From Nitrosospira multiformis (GTDB taxonomy: Bacteria; Pseudomonadota; Gammaproteobacteria; Burkholderiales; Nitrosomonadaceae), in contig NZ_FOCT01000001.1 of the NCBI RefSeq assembly GCF_900110185.1, positions 310,001-374,000 on the forward strand: a stretch of 64,000 nucleotides of DNA, written 5' to 3'. Each line of letters opens with the position of its first letter. The first letter of the stretch is position 1. This document shows positions 19,454 to 28,395 of the stretch, one piece after another. The notes below the pieces were generated by a model. That model searched no databases. It had not been told where the DNA came from and saw only the letters and a list, made by a program, of their open reading frames with translations. Position numbers and translations under genes: made by a program.

Positions 19454-21016
19454 ATGCATCAAAAAATACTCATCCTTGACTTTGGTTCCCAATATACGCA
19501 GTTGATTGCCCGCCGCGTGCGGGAAAGCAATGTCTACTGCGAAATTCATCCTTTTGACATAAGCCCGGAATTCATCGGGAATTTCGCTCCGGCAGGCATT
19601 ATCCTTTCCGGGGGCCCGGCCTCTGTCGCCGCGGATGAAACGCCGCGTGCTCCCCAGATCGTCTTTGAGTTGGGAGTGCCGGTAATGGGCATCTGCTATG
19701 GCATGCAAACCATGGCGGCGCAGTTGGGTGGTTCAGTTGAAAACTCGAAGGTGCGCGAATTCGGTTACGCCGAACTGCAGGTAAAAGACCTTGCCGGCCT
19801 GCTTCAGGATATCCATGATCGTACTGATGCATCGGGCCAAAAGCTTCTGGATGTGTGGATGAGCCATGGCGACAGCGTGAACATTCTTCCTCCCGGTTTC
19901 CAGGTCATGGCAAGCAACCCTGCCACCCCCCTTGCTGCCATAGCGGATGGAGCGCGCAGGCTCTACGGGATGCAATTCCATCCGGAAGTCACTCATACCC
20001 CGCAGGGCAAAGCCATTATAGACAGATTTGTCCACGAAATTTGCGGGCTCGCTTATGACTGGAACATGCCCGACTATCTGGAGGAAATGGTTGGCAGAAT
20101 CCGTTCCGAAGTGGGGCCGGACGAAGTTATTCTGGGGCTGTCCGGGGGTGTGGATTCCTCCGTTGCAGCGGCCCTCATTCATCGTGCTATTGGCAAGCAG
20201 CTTACCTGTGTTTTCGTGGACAACGGCCTGCTGCGCCTGAATGAGGCCGAACAGGTAATGGACACCTTCAGCCGAAATCTCGGCGTAAAAGTCATTCATG
20301 TCGATGCCAGCGAAGAATTTCTAGGACATTTGCAAGGAATCACGGATCCGGAAGCGAAGCGTCGCATTATCGGACGCGAATTCGTCGAGGTATTCCAACG
20401 GGAAGCAGCAAAAATCGCGGATGCGCGCTGGCTTGCCCAAGGCACGATTTATCCGGACGTCATCGAATCCGCCGGCGCTAAAACAAAAAAGGCAAACACG
20501 ATCAAATCCCACCATAATGTTGGCGGCCTGCCGGAAACATTGCATCTGAGGCTTCTGGAACCGTTGCGGGAATTGTTCAAGGATGAAGTACGCGAACTTG
20601 GACTGGCCCTGGGGCTGTCGCACGATATGGTCTTTCGTCACCCTTTTCCCGGACCGGGGCTTGGAGTGCGCATTCTCGGTGAAGTCAAGCGCGAGTACGC
20701 CGAGCTATTGCGGCGTGCCGATGCAATCTTCATCGAGGAATTACGCAATGCGGGCTGGTATGAAAAAACTTCCCAGGCGTTTGCGGTCTTTCTACCAGTG
20801 AAATCGGTGGGAGTGATGGGCGATGGCCGCACCTACGATTTTGTCGTCGCCCTGCGCGCCGTTCAGACAGAGGACTTCATGACGGCACGCTGGGCGGAAC
20901 TGCCTTACGCTCTGCTCGCGAGAATATCCAACCGCATCGTGAACGAAGTACGTGGAATAAACCGCGTGGTTTACGATATCTCCGGAAAGCCGCCGGCCAC
21001 TATAGAGTGGGAGTGA
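19454..21016 (+). CDS. guaA: GMP synthase (glutamine-hydrolysing)
   Basis: GuaA converts XMP to GMP using glutamine and ATP. From the ATG at 19454 it is 520 residues; the frame opens two codons earlier at a TTG, which I reject. The class I glutamine amidotransferase domain has GICYGMQ (Cys81) and MQFHPEV (His176, Glu178), and the ATP pyrophosphatase domain has [13 protein letters not shown] near residue 229. The C-terminal dimerisation domain ends KPPATIEWE. It acts directly after GuaB. Confidence 0.97.
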   Translation: MHQKILILDFGSQYTQLIARRVRESNVYCEIHPFDISPEFIGNFAPAGIILSGGPASVAADETPRAPQIVFELGVPVMGICYGMQTMAAQLGGSVENSKVREFGYAELQVKDLAGLLQDIHDRTDASGQKLLDVWMSHGDSVNILPPGFQVMASNPATPLAAIADGARRLYGMQFHPEVTHTPQGKAIIDRFVHEICGLAYDWNMPDYLEEMVGRIRSEVGPDEVILGLSGGVDSSVAAALIHRAIGKQLTCVFVDNGLLRLNEAEQVMDTFSRNLGVKVIHVDASEEFLGHLQGITDPEAKRRIIGREFVEVFQREAAKIADARWLAQGTIYPDVIESAGAKTKKANTIKSHHNVGGLPETLHLRLLEPLRELFKDEVRELGLALGLSHDMVFRHPFPGPGLGVRILGEVKREYAELLRRADAIFIEELRNAGWYEKTSQAFAVFLPVKSVGVMGDGRTYDFVVALRAVQTEDFMTARWAELPYALLARISNRIVNEVRGINRVVYDISGKPPATIEWE

Positions 21017-21061
21017 AAGCAGTCCGAAGAAGTCCCGATGCTTTGCTTTTCCTGGATCAAC

Positions 21062-21481
21062 TCAGGGCGGATTGGAAATTTCAGTAAGCGCATCCGCAAC
21101 CGGTCCGATATCGGAGGCATCCACTGCAAAATCCCCGAGAGAGACGATTCCCACCAGTCGTTGTTCGGCGTTTACGACCGGCAGGCGGCGGATCTGGTTA
21201 TCACTCATGATCTCGGCTGCTTCCTCTATCGAATCATCCTCATGAACCCAGATCACACCTTCGGACATGATTTCACTGACTGGAGTGCTTGGTCCCCTGC
21301 CCTCCGCCACCGCTCTGATGGCGATATCGCGATCAGTAATGACGCCCAACAACTGTTCTTCATCGCCCACGGGCAAAAGCCCGAAGTCGCCGTCGCGCAT
21401 TTCCTGGGCCGCCTCCTCAATGGTTGCATCCGGGCTGATGGTCTGCACATCCGAACTCATCACTTCGCTTATCTTTTGCAT
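21062..21481 (-). CDS. Tandem CBS-domain protein
   Basis: The 139-residue protein consists of two CBS domains, with the repeated pattern GVITDRDIAIRAV and VGIVSLGDFAVD at the end of each. Stand-alone CBS pairs bind adenosyl ligands such as AMP or ATP and regulate partners, but the partner here is unknown. I use the ATG at 21481, preceded by GAGGAG; an open frame 14 codons longer lacks a ribosome-binding site and has an artificial poly-arginine lead. It begins a leftward cluster of stress-type genes. Confidence 0.85.
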   Translation of the reverse strand: MQKISEVMSSDVQTISPDATIEEAAQEMRDGDFGLLPVGDEEQLLGVITDRDIAIRAVAEGRGPSTPVSEIMSEGVIWVHEDDSIEEAAEIMSDNQIRRLPVVNAEQRLVGIVSLGDFAVDASDIGPVADALTEISNPP

Positions 21482-21527
21482 GTCATTCTCCTCATCGACT
21501 CGCCTGCGGCGTCTCGGACGCAAATAA

Positions 21528-21677
21528 TCAAAGCGGTTTTCGGCCGCTGATTATGCGAAGCAGAATCACCACGATGGCTATTACCAGAAGAAGGTGTATG
21601 AAGCCGCCCATCGTATAGGAACTGACCAATCCCAATAGCCACAGGATGATCAAAACAACAGCGATTGTGTAAAGCAT
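21528..21677 (-). CDS. Lmo0937-family small membrane protein
   Basis: This 49-residue frame encodes a very hydrophobic peptide starting MLYTIAVVLIILWLLGLVSS, then YTMGGFIHLLLVIAIVVILL, then a short basic tail RIISGRKPL. It matches the pattern of the Lmo0937/DUF5670 membrane peptides: two helices joined by a YTMGG-type turn. A GGAGG box precedes the ATG at good distance. Function is unknown; relatives occur beside stress genes such as csbD and BON genes, as here. Confidence 0.85.
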   Translation of the reverse strand: MLYTIAVVLIILWLLGLVSSYTMGGFIHLLLVIAIVVILLRIISGRKPL

Positions 21678-21844
21678 GATAGCCTCCTTTTCGTTATCAT
21701 GAAGTTATCAGCAAGCGCCGCCCTTGGATCTTGCCTGGGCTACAGACGCTTGCTTTACTTGCCAAAGGCATATTCCTCAAGCCCGCTCTTCTGAGTATGG
21801 TGCTGATGGAAAACCTCTCGCAAGAGGAATCTGTTCAGAGATTC

Positions 21845-22261
21845 CTAATCCTCCCTCTTGGCATCCGCTATCGCAGCCGCTTGCGCGGCTTTTGCTTCTT
21901 CTAGACACACATCCTTCACATTGCCTGATAAGTCATCACATCGCTCTTTCGCCACCCGATAGTCAGCTTTCGCTCTTGCCGCCCGCACTTCGTACCGGCT
22001 TTCTTTCGATGGCCTGTACTTATCTTCCAGCTCGGCCTTTGCAACTTCTTCCCGACCCTTGGCTTCCGCCTCACATATATCCTCGGCATTGCCATCGAGG
22101 GAATCACAGCGCTGCTTGTCCGCCTTGTATTCACGCTCGATGCGCTCCTTGTCGGCCGTATATACCTCATAGACGTCGGACGGCAGCCGCTGTTGCTGCG
22201 CTATTACGATCGAACTGACCGAAAAGCCGAGTGCGACAAGAATGACATTTGATTTACCCAT
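21845..22261 (-). CDS. Secreted Asp/Lys/Ala-rich protein with cysteine pairs
   Basis: The 138-residue protein begins with a signal peptide ending near IVIAQQ and continues as a charged, probably helical coiled protein. It has two internal repeats of a cysteine motif (KQRCDSLDGNAEDICEAEAK and KERCDDLSGNVKDVCLEEAK), each holding a Cys pair that could form a disulfide in the periplasm. I do not recognise a named function; similar hypothetical proteins occur in betaproteobacteria. Its leader is nearly the same as that of the BON protein at 22648-23217, in both DNA and protein. Confidence 0.75.
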   Translation of the reverse strand: MGKSNVILVALGFSVSSIVIAQQQRLPSDVYEVYTADKERIEREYKADKQRCDSLDGNAEDICEAEAKGREEVAKAELEDKYRPSKESRYEVRAARAKADYRVAKERCDDLSGNVKDVCLEEAKAAQAAAIADAKRED

Positions 22262-22333
22262 GATTCCCTCGCTTTAATGGTTTGACTTTGTGGTTCGGAC
22301 AGAGAAACAGTCCTTCATTCCCCGCTTTTCCCT

Positions 22334-22552
22334 TTAATAGGAACGGTGATGTGTGTCCTGCTGTTTTTCCCATTCATTGATCTGTTTCTCGGCTTCTTCC
22401 TTCGTGATCCCGTATGATTCCTGGATCTGGCCGGAGAGCTGATCCCTTCGTCCGGCGATCTGGTCAATATGATCGTCGGTGAGCTTACCCCACTGCTCTT
22501 TCACTTTACCCTTGAATTGCTTCCAGTTGCCCTCTACTTGATCCCAGTTCAT
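22334..22552 (-). CDS. CsbD family stress protein, copy 1
   Basis: The 72-residue protein starts MNWDQVEGNWKQFKGKVKEQ and contains LTDDHIDQIAGRRDQLSGQI, the defining CsbD motifs. CsbD-type proteins accumulate under general stress (sigma-B in Bacillus), but their biochemical function is not established. It differs from the second copy at 23296-23514 at only two residues in the visible translation. GGAGG precedes the ATG. Confidence 0.92.
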   Translation of the reverse strand: MNWDQVEGNWKQFKGKVKEQWGKLTDDHIDQIAGRRDQLSGQIQESYGITKEEAEKQINEWEKQQDTHHRSY

Positions 22553-22647
22553 TTTTAGCTCCTCCTTTAAGTCTGATCCCGCCGTTTAAAAAACTATTGA
22601 GCATCCGTGCTCATTGATACCGATCTACTGTCGATAATCTGGAATTC

Positions 22648-23217
22648 CTATCGCTTAATGCTTATTTTATTGACGACGTTCTTGACACCTTCAACGCCAC
22701 GGGCAACCTTGACGGCGCGATTCATCTGCGCTTTATCGTTTGCATACCCGCTGAGCTGAACCTTCCCTTCGTGCGTTTCCACCGCGATGTCAGTACTGTT
22801 CTTGATGCTGTCATCACCCGCCAGTGCAGCCTTGACCTTGGTGCTGATAATACTGTCATCTATCTTCTCGCCGACCGAGGCCTCACCCCCCTTTACCATC
22901 ATTTTGTTGTCAACGTTTTTTACCCCCTTGATACCCTTTGTAACCGCAACGGCCTTGTCAATCTGCTCCTGGCTATCCACATAGCCACTGAGCTGGACTA
23001 CCCCTTTGCGCGTCTCCACCTTGATGTCCAGTCCCTTGACGTAATCGTCCGCCAGAAGCGCAGTTTTTACCTTAGTGGTAATCGCGGTATCGTCGATCTC
23101 GGTGCCTATCGTCGTTTTCGCCTCCGACTTAGGTTCTGCCGAGGCAGGTTGCTGGGCCATCAGGGCGGAGCTGACCGAAAAGCCAAGTGCGACAAGAACG
23201 ACATTTGATTTACGCAT
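22648..23217 (-). CDS. Exported protein with two BON domains, copy 1
   Basis: The 189-residue protein has a signal peptide (cleavage likely after LMAQQPASA), a short linker, then two BON domains (about 42-110 and 118-187), each with the pattern IKVETRKGVVQLSGYVDS or its variant. OsmY-like BON proteins act in the periplasm at the membrane and under osmotic stress. Unlike copy 2 it has no lipobox, so it is probably soluble. It belongs to the duplicated CsbD-BON module. Confidence 0.88.
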   Translation of the reverse strand: MRKSNVVLVALGFSVSSALMAQQPASAEPKSEAKTTIGTEIDDTAITTKVKTALLADDYVKGLDIKVETRKGVVQLSGYVDSQEQIDKAVAVTKGIKGVKNVDNKMMVKGGEASVGEKIDDSIISTKVKAALAGDDSIKNSTDIAVETHEGKVQLSGYANDKAQMNRAVKVARGVEGVKNVVNKISIKR

Positions 23218-23295
23218 GATTCCCTCGTTTTGATGGTTTTATTTTTTACCTAGGTAGGTCGGCAAATAAGCCCCCTACCCGTCCCACTTTTCTCT

Positions 23296-23514
23296 TTAAT
23301 AGGAGCGATGATGCGTGTCCTGCTGTTTTTCCCATTCATTGATCTGTTTCTCGGCTTCTTCCTTCGTGATCCCGTATGTTTCCTGGATCTGACCGGAGAG
23401 TTGGTCCTTCCGTCCGGCGATCTGGTCGATATGATCGTCGGTGAGCTTGCCCCACTGCTCTTTCACTTTACCCTTGAATTGCTTCCAGTTACCCTCTACT
23501 TGATCCCAGTTCAT
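23296..23514 (-). CDS. CsbD family stress protein, copy 2
   Basis: This 72-residue CsbD protein has the same frame as copy 1, with R-to-K and S-to-T changes at IAGRKDQLSGQIQETYG. The DNA is nearly identical to copy 1, including the region just after the stop codon. AGGAG stands upstream of the ATG. It is probably transcribed leftward from its own or the upstream BON lipoprotein promoter. Confidence 0.92.
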   Translation of the reverse strand: MNWDQVEGNWKQFKGKVKEQWGKLTDDHIDQIAGRKDQLSGQIQETYGITKEEAEKQINEWEKQQDTHHRSY

Positions 23515-23587
23515 TTTTAGCTCCTTTCTGGTCTGATTGAGTTAAAAATCCTGAAATTAGCGCCCGTGGTGCAGACGCTTCTGATTC

Positions 23588-24187
23588 CTATTCCTTGATG
23601 TTCATTTTATTGACAACGTTCTTGACACCTTCAACCCCTCGTGCAACCGCGACGGCACGGTCCATCTGGGCTTGATCGTTCGCATGACCACTAAGCTGAA
23701 CCTCCCCCTCCTGAGTTTCTACCGCGATGTCAGTACTGTTCTTGATGCTGTCATCACCTGCCAGCGCAGCCTTGACCTTCGTAGTGATGATAGTGTCATC
23801 GATCTTTTCGCCAACCGAGGCTTCGCCTCCTTTTACCATCATTTCATTGTTGACGTTTTTGACGCCTTCAATACCTTTCGCAATTGCAACCGCCTTATCA
23901 ATCTGCTCCTGGCTATCCACGTAGCCGCTGAGTTGAACTTCCCCCTTGCGAGTCTCCACCTTGATATCCAGTCCTTTGACGTAATCGTCCGCCAGAAGCG
24001 CGGTTTTTACTTTAGTGGTAATCGCGGTATCGTCGATCTCGGTGCCAATCGTCGTTGGAGCTGTTTGAGCCTCCGACTTCGGCTCCCCGGGCGCAGGGGC
24101 TTTCTCTTCTTTCTTTCCGCAACCCGCGAGGGCAAGCGCACTAATGAGCGCAATGGTCAGAACAAGCAATTTATTTTGAATACTCAT
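23588..24187 (-). CDS. BON-domain lipoprotein, copy 2
   Basis: The 199-residue protein starts with a lipoprotein signal: ISALALAGC, so Cys23 would be lipidated. A proline- and alanine-rich linker with KKEEKAPAPG follows, then two BON domains nearly the same as in copy 1. The two copies thus place the same domains in different compartment states (lipid-anchored here, soluble in copy 1). The residue after Cys is Gly, which favours outer membrane sorting. Confidence 0.9.
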   Translation of the reverse strand: MSIQNKLLVLTIALISALALAGCGKKEEKAPAPGEPKSEAQTAPTTIGTEIDDTAITTKVKTALLADDYVKGLDIKVETRKGEVQLSGYVDSQEQIDKAVAIAKGIEGVKNVNNEMMVKGGEASVGEKIDDTIITTKVKAALAGDDSIKNSTDIAVETQEGEVQLSGHANDQAQMDRAVAVARGVEGVKNVVNKMNIKE

Positions 24188-24315
24188 GCTGTTTTTCTCC
24201 CGACTAGATTTGAATTAAGGGTCGCCAATGACTCGCAGCTAAAGGCCAATTCATGCCTTGCTCCACACCGGCTTAGTTTCTGATCCTGCGATTCAATCAT
24301 CCCGCGCTATCGCTT

Positions 24316-24510
24316 ATGGCTCAGTGCGCTGGCGCACATAAATTGGAAAAAGTCAATTAGCCGTATTTCGACGAATACTATAAGTCGCTGATGCAAAACC
24401 TATAGTTGGGCAAAAGCCTGCTCTTGCTCGCAGCCGCCTTCCCACTCAAGGAAACTGAGGAGTTGAAGGTGCCTGAAGCAAAAAACAGTCAGCAGCAAAG
24501 AAAAAGGTGA
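24316..24510 (+). pseudogene. Possible decayed small coding remnant
   Basis: In the 477-base gap 24188-24664, one frame from an ATG at 24316 reads plausibly as protein but is broken by TAG codons at 24358 and 24403. The segments are PYFDEYYKSLMQNL and LGKSLLLLAAAFPLKETEEL, ending at a TGA at 24508. The composition is protein-like and helical, slightly reminiscent of phasins, but I cannot confirm a family. The rest of the gap shows nothing further, apart from the expected promoter of the BON lipoprotein. Confidence 0.25.
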
Positions 24511-24664
24511 GAAACCCGGGAAGAATTTTTATTTCGATGAAGCTGCGGGTTTGAAAGAGGGGGGAAGTTGCAGTCGGAAAGATAGCAGGAATTTGTAGAA
24601 GGTTGTGGTAGGCATGAATGTCAGTTTTCTGGAAACACTGCCCCGCTGACAAGCGGCTGCAATT

Positions 24665-25681
24665 TCAGTAAAGCGCGCTTGAATGCGTTTGAATTCGATC
24701 GAAAATGCCGCCGTCCGCAAAATGGATGTTTCGAGCCTCCTTCCAGCCACCAAACATGTCATCGACGGTAAACAATTCGAGGGATGGAAATTGCATCGAA
24801 TACCTGGTGGCTATCCTCTCATCACGCGGGCGATAATAGTGGCTGGCTGCTATTTCCTGTGCCTTCAGGGTGTAAAGATAATCGATGTAAGCCCTGGCCA
24901 CTTCACGCGTTCCATTCCGTGAGGCAGCATCACTTACTATACTCACAGCAGGTTCGGCCAGAATAGAGAGGGAGGGGGTAACGATCTCAAATTTGTCTCC
25001 ACCATGCTCTTTGACGATCTGGTGGGCTTCATTCTCCCAAATCAGCAGCACATCCCCTATGCCGCGTTCGACAAAAATCGTTACTGAACTACGCGTTCCG
25101 GTTTCCAGAGTCTTTACGTTGCCAAATATTTTTTTTATGAATTCAATCGCTGTTACGTCACTTCCTCCACGCTGCTTGAGCGCATACCCCCAGGCAGCCA
25201 GGTAACTCCAGCGCGCATCCCCCGAAGTCTTTGGATTGGAAGTTACAATCTCGATACCCGGGTTCGCGAGATCATTCCAATCCCGCACCTTCTTTGGGTT
25301 GCCATTGCGTACCAGAAAGACAATCGTTGAGATATATGGTGATTTTTGTGGTAAGGGTTTTTGCCAGTCAGGTAACGAAAATTTACTGGCTTTTTGCAGT
25401 ATCTCCGGATCATAGGACAGAGCAAGTGACGTGACATCGAGTCCATCTATATTCACCCGGAGGGGTATACCTGGCTTGCTTTCCGCATGCCGGATCTTAA
25501 CCTCCACACCGGTTCGCGTTTTCCAGTGCTTGATAAACGCCTTGTTGAAATCATCAAACATTTTGTGACTCGCATCGGAACTGTAGTTCGCGGACATGCT
25601 GTGCAGCGCGGCAACTGCTGCACTGAAGCTGAGCAGAATTGCCAGAATCGCAAAAACCAGCCGGAAGTGATATGGACGCAT
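24665..25681 (-). CDS. Orphan sulfate-binding-protein homologue with altered ligand loops
   Basis: The 338-residue exported protein matches Sbp/CysP along its length: a signal peptide (about 1-25), FNKAFIKHW, STIVFLVRNGNPK, ARWSYLAAWGYALK, FVERGIGDVLLIWENEA, and the end FTVDDMFGGWKEA. In Sbp the sulfate contacts come from the HGGSGK loop, SGG, GAR and a Trp. Here those are HAESKPG (residues 65-71), SGD (153-155), GTR (195-197) and Trp215. Only the Trp is clearly kept, and an Asp now lies in the anion site. No permease or ATPase genes are adjacent, so transport of sulfate is doubtful. Confidence 0.82.
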   Translation of the reverse strand: MRPYHFRLVFAILAILLSFSAAVAALHSMSANYSSDASHKMFDDFNKAFIKHWKTRTGVEVKIRHAESKPGIPLRVNIDGLDVTSLALSYDPEILQKASKFSLPDWQKPLPQKSPYISTIVFLVRNGNPKKVRDWNDLANPGIEIVTSNPKTSGDARWSYLAAWGYALKQRGGSDVTAIEFIKKIFGNVKTLETGTRSSVTIFVERGIGDVLLIWENEAHQIVKEHGGDKFEIVTPSLSILAEPAVSIVSDAASRNGTREVARAYIDYLYTLKAQEIAASHYYRPRDERIATRYSMQFPSLELFTVDDMFGGWKEARNIHFADGGIFDRIQTHSSALY

Positions 25682-25933
25682 CTTTTTTCCTCCTGTGTAT
25701 TGATAACAGGAAATCTAGCACCGGTTTATTTCAGCAGCATTGCATGAAAATGAAGAAATAGAGTGGGTTGCCGTTCTTTTAGAAAAGCGGGAGGGAAGCC
25801 GCTTGCCGTATATCACCCTCGGCTGGGTACAGGGGTCTGTAAATAGATCGCGCTCGGGAGTCCAGGCGTATAAAATTAAAACAGGCAATTGATGCAATAG
25901 ATAATTGGCGGGCAATTGCAGCGGGATGGATTC

Positions 25934-28027
25934 ATGAACATCAGAAACTTTATCAGTTTTTCCAATGTCACCCTTGCACTGCTGCTTGCGGCGATCGGTG
26001 CGCTCGTCTTTCATTCGATGGGTATCCGCGAGGAGATCAACATCGCGGAACGGCACCGATTCCAGGCGCTGCTGCTCGGGGATGAGCTGCTTCACACCTC
26101 CAATGACCTCACACGCATGGCGCGCACGTATGTCGTTACCGGCGACCCGGTCTACAAGCGGTATTTCAACGAAATACTGGATATTCGCAACGGACTGCAT
26201 CCACGCCCGTTGAATTATTCCCCGACATACTGGGACCTGATGATGGCGGGAAAGACTCCCGTCGTCAGGCAAGGGCGTGCCGTTCCTTTGCTGGAGAGGT
26301 TTCAGCAAGGAGGCCTGAACAATGAGGAATATGGCTTGCTGCAAGAATCGCTGGAACGCTCCAACAGGCTGGTCAAACTTGAGCAACGCGCCTTTGCCGC
26401 ACTGGAAGGCTTATATGACGACGGCGAAGGCAATTTTACCGTGCGCGGCAAACCCAACCGTGACCTCGCGATAAAGCTCCTGTTCAGTGAACACTATATT
26501 GCAGAAAAAGCCGCCATCATGGAGCCGATTCAGGCGTTCCTGGACTTATTCGGTGAACGCATGCAAACTCAATCAAATCTCGGGCTGGCGCGACTCGAGC
26601 GGCAGATCATCTTCGAGATGGCGCTTATCTTCGTTGCCCTGGTGGCCACTATGGGCATCATTTTTTATACCCGGCTCAACATACTACGGCCGCTGGCCGA
26701 TCTCGGCCGCCAGGTCACGGGAGTCACTCGGGGCATTCTTCCCAGCCGCTATGGAAAAGCGACGAGTAATGAGGTCGCCAAGCTCGGCGAAGCATTAGCC
26801 CTGGCAGATGCGGAAAAACGACAGCTTCTCGAGAACGAACGAATTGCCCGAAATGAAGCTGAGCGCGCAAGCCGCCTCAAGGACGAATTTCTGGCAACCC
26901 TTTCTCATGAATTGAGAACCCCGTTAAACGCAATCCTGGGATGGTCCCAACTCATCCTGAGCGGAAACCTTAAAAAAGAGGACATCCACAGGGGACTGGA
27001 AACGATCGAGCGAAATGCGCGTGCCCAGAACAAGCTGATTGAAGATCTCCTCGAGATGAGCAGCATCATCTCCGGAAAAATTAGACTGGATATGCGTCGG
27101 CAGGATATTGCCAATCTGGTTGAGACAGCGGTCGAATCAGTAAAGCCGACAGCGCAGGCCAAAGGAGTCATTCTGCAAAAAACGCTGGGCAAAAAAGTCG
27201 ATTCCATCATTGGAGATTCCAACCGGCTCCAGCAGATACTCTGGAACCTGCTCTCCAATTCGATAAAATTTACGCCCAAAGGCGGGAAAATAGAAGTTAC
27301 AGTAGAACAGCGGAACTTGTTCCTCGAAATCAGGATAATCGACTCCGGGTCTGGAATCACTTCCGAATTCATGCCCTATGTCTTTGACCGCTTCCGGCAG
27401 GGAGACGCTACGCTTACGCGGCAGTACGGCGGACTCGGTCTTGGTCTCGCCATTGTGAAGCAACTGGTGGAGCTTCACGGTGGAACGGTGCGTGCAGAAA
27501 GTCCGGGTGAGGGACAAGGATCATCCTTTATCGTCAACCTGCCGATCGCTCCTCCCGTTCCCGAGACAAAAAGCGAACCCCTCCCGTCGCAGGAATGCAT
27601 CGAACCGCAGTCATTGTTCAAGGGATTGAAAGTGCTGGTTGTCGATGATGAACTGGATGCGCGCGAACTCATCAGGCGGATTCTGACGCAGCAGGAAGCA
27701 AGTGTGATTACGGCTGCACGTACGGTAGATGGCCTGGAACTCTTAAAGACCGAGAAGCCGGATATCGTTATCAGCGATATCAGCATGCCCGAAAAAAACG
27801 GGTATCAGTTCATCGCCGAGGTGAGAAGCCTTTCGGCAGAAAATGGGGGAACAACCCCGGCTATCGCCCTCACGGCATTCGCCCATCCGGAGGACAGGGC
27901 CAAAATGATGAGCGCAGGCTACCAGAAACACCTGCCCAAACCTGTCGATTCCGTTGCATTGATTACAGCCATCGATAACCTGGTCAGATCAAAAAAGCTG
28001 ACTCATACCAGCACTAACGCTACCTGA
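25934..28027 (+). CDS. Hybrid sensor histidine kinase with receiver domain
   Basis: From the ATG at 25934 the protein has 697 residues. It has a first membrane helix (about 8-28), a helical periplasmic sensor region (about 30-225, with LTRMARTYVVTGDP), a second membrane helix, a HAMP-like linker, HisKA with FLATLSHELRTPLN (His325), an ATPase domain with WNLLSNSIKFTP and GLGLGLAIVKQ, and a C-terminal receiver with VVDDE, phosphoacceptor Asp615 in VISDISMPE, and KPVD. The output partner is not adjacent. It diverges from the sulfate-binding-like gene, which could act as its periplasmic ligand sensor; that is inference. Confidence 0.92.
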   Translation: MNIRNFISFSNVTLALLLAAIGALVFHSMGIREEINIAERHRFQALLLGDELLHTSNDLTRMARTYVVTGDPVYKRYFNEILDIRNGLHPRPLNYSPTYWDLMMAGKTPVVRQGRAVPLLERFQQGGLNNEEYGLLQESLERSNRLVKLEQRAFAALEGLYDDGEGNFTVRGKPNRDLAIKLLFSEHYIAEKAAIMEPIQAFLDLFGERMQTQSNLGLARLERQIIFEMALIFVALVATMGIIFYTRLNILRPLADLGRQVTGVTRGILPSRYGKATSNEVAKLGEALALADAEKRQLLENERIARNEAERASRLKDEFLATLSHELRTPLNAILGWSQLILSGNLKKEDIHRGLETIERNARAQNKLIEDLLEMSSIISGKIRLDMRRQDIANLVETAVESVKPTAQAKGVILQKTLGKKVDSIIGDSNRLQQILWNLLSNSIKFTPKGGKIEVTVEQRNLFLEIRIIDSGSGITSEFMPYVFDRFRQGDATLTRQYGGLGLGLAIVKQLVELHGGTVRAESPGEGQGSSFIVNLPIAPPVPETKSEPLPSQECIEPQSLFKGLKVLVVDDELDARELIRRILTQQEASVITAARTVDGLELLKTEKPDIVISDISMPEKNGYQFIAEVRSLSAENGGTTPAIALTAFAHPEDRAKMMSAGYQKHLPKPVDSVALITAIDNLVRSKKLTHTSTNAT

Positions 28028-28244
28028 CCAACCATATCTTCAGGTGCCGCAACAATATCACTTTGTCATCCAGCACCTCAAGATTCTCCTCCACGAACGG
28101 ATTCTCCCCCACTCCGCATCTTTAGGTTGCCAGGTTTCCGGCACCCTTTCCATATTTATATTTATTCACGTCATATCTCCTCATAGCCTTGCTTCTTATG
28201 GTCCAATCCGCGCTCCCCGTCAACCTTCCATCAGGAAACTGCGA

Positions 28245-28268
28245 CATATTGCCGCATGCGACAATATG
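28245..28268. promoter_or_regulatory. 24-bp near-perfect palindrome upstream of PEP-CTERM gene
   Basis: CATATTG and CAATATG arms surround a central GCATGC, with one mismatched pair in 24 bases. It lies in the 368-base gap between the histidine kinase and the PEP-CTERM gene, about 130 bases before the start codon. This is the size of a dimeric regulator's operator. The rest of the gap has A/T-rich sequence nearer the gene and no further gene. Confidence 0.45.
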
Positions 28269-28395
28269 CCACATTGATTTTCCGGTATGAATAATAAATA
28301 CTCCTTAATATTCGGCACTTAATTGTAAATATGCCGATATGTTAAAAATACGGAAAAAACACATACCTTCAATAGACAATCAACGAGGGGTCAAT

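Larger units (their letters stand above)
22334..24187 (-). repeat. Tandem duplication of a CsbD-BON module
   Basis: CsbD and BON genes appear twice in the same order: 22334-22552 with 22648-23217, and 23296-23514 with 23588-24187. The CsbD copies are 70 of 72 residues identical and the BON domains are close to identical. The N-terminal leaders of the two BON proteins are unrelated, so the duplicate acquired a different secretion signal after or during duplication. Confidence 0.85.

Noticed and set aside
22334..24187. Possible mobile element behind the CsbD-BON duplication
   Set aside because: No transposase, terminal inverted repeats or target-site duplications were seen; plain duplication explains it.
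25916..25933. Start of the histidine kinase at 25916
   Set aside because: The ATG at 25934 gives the usual short lead before the first membrane helix.
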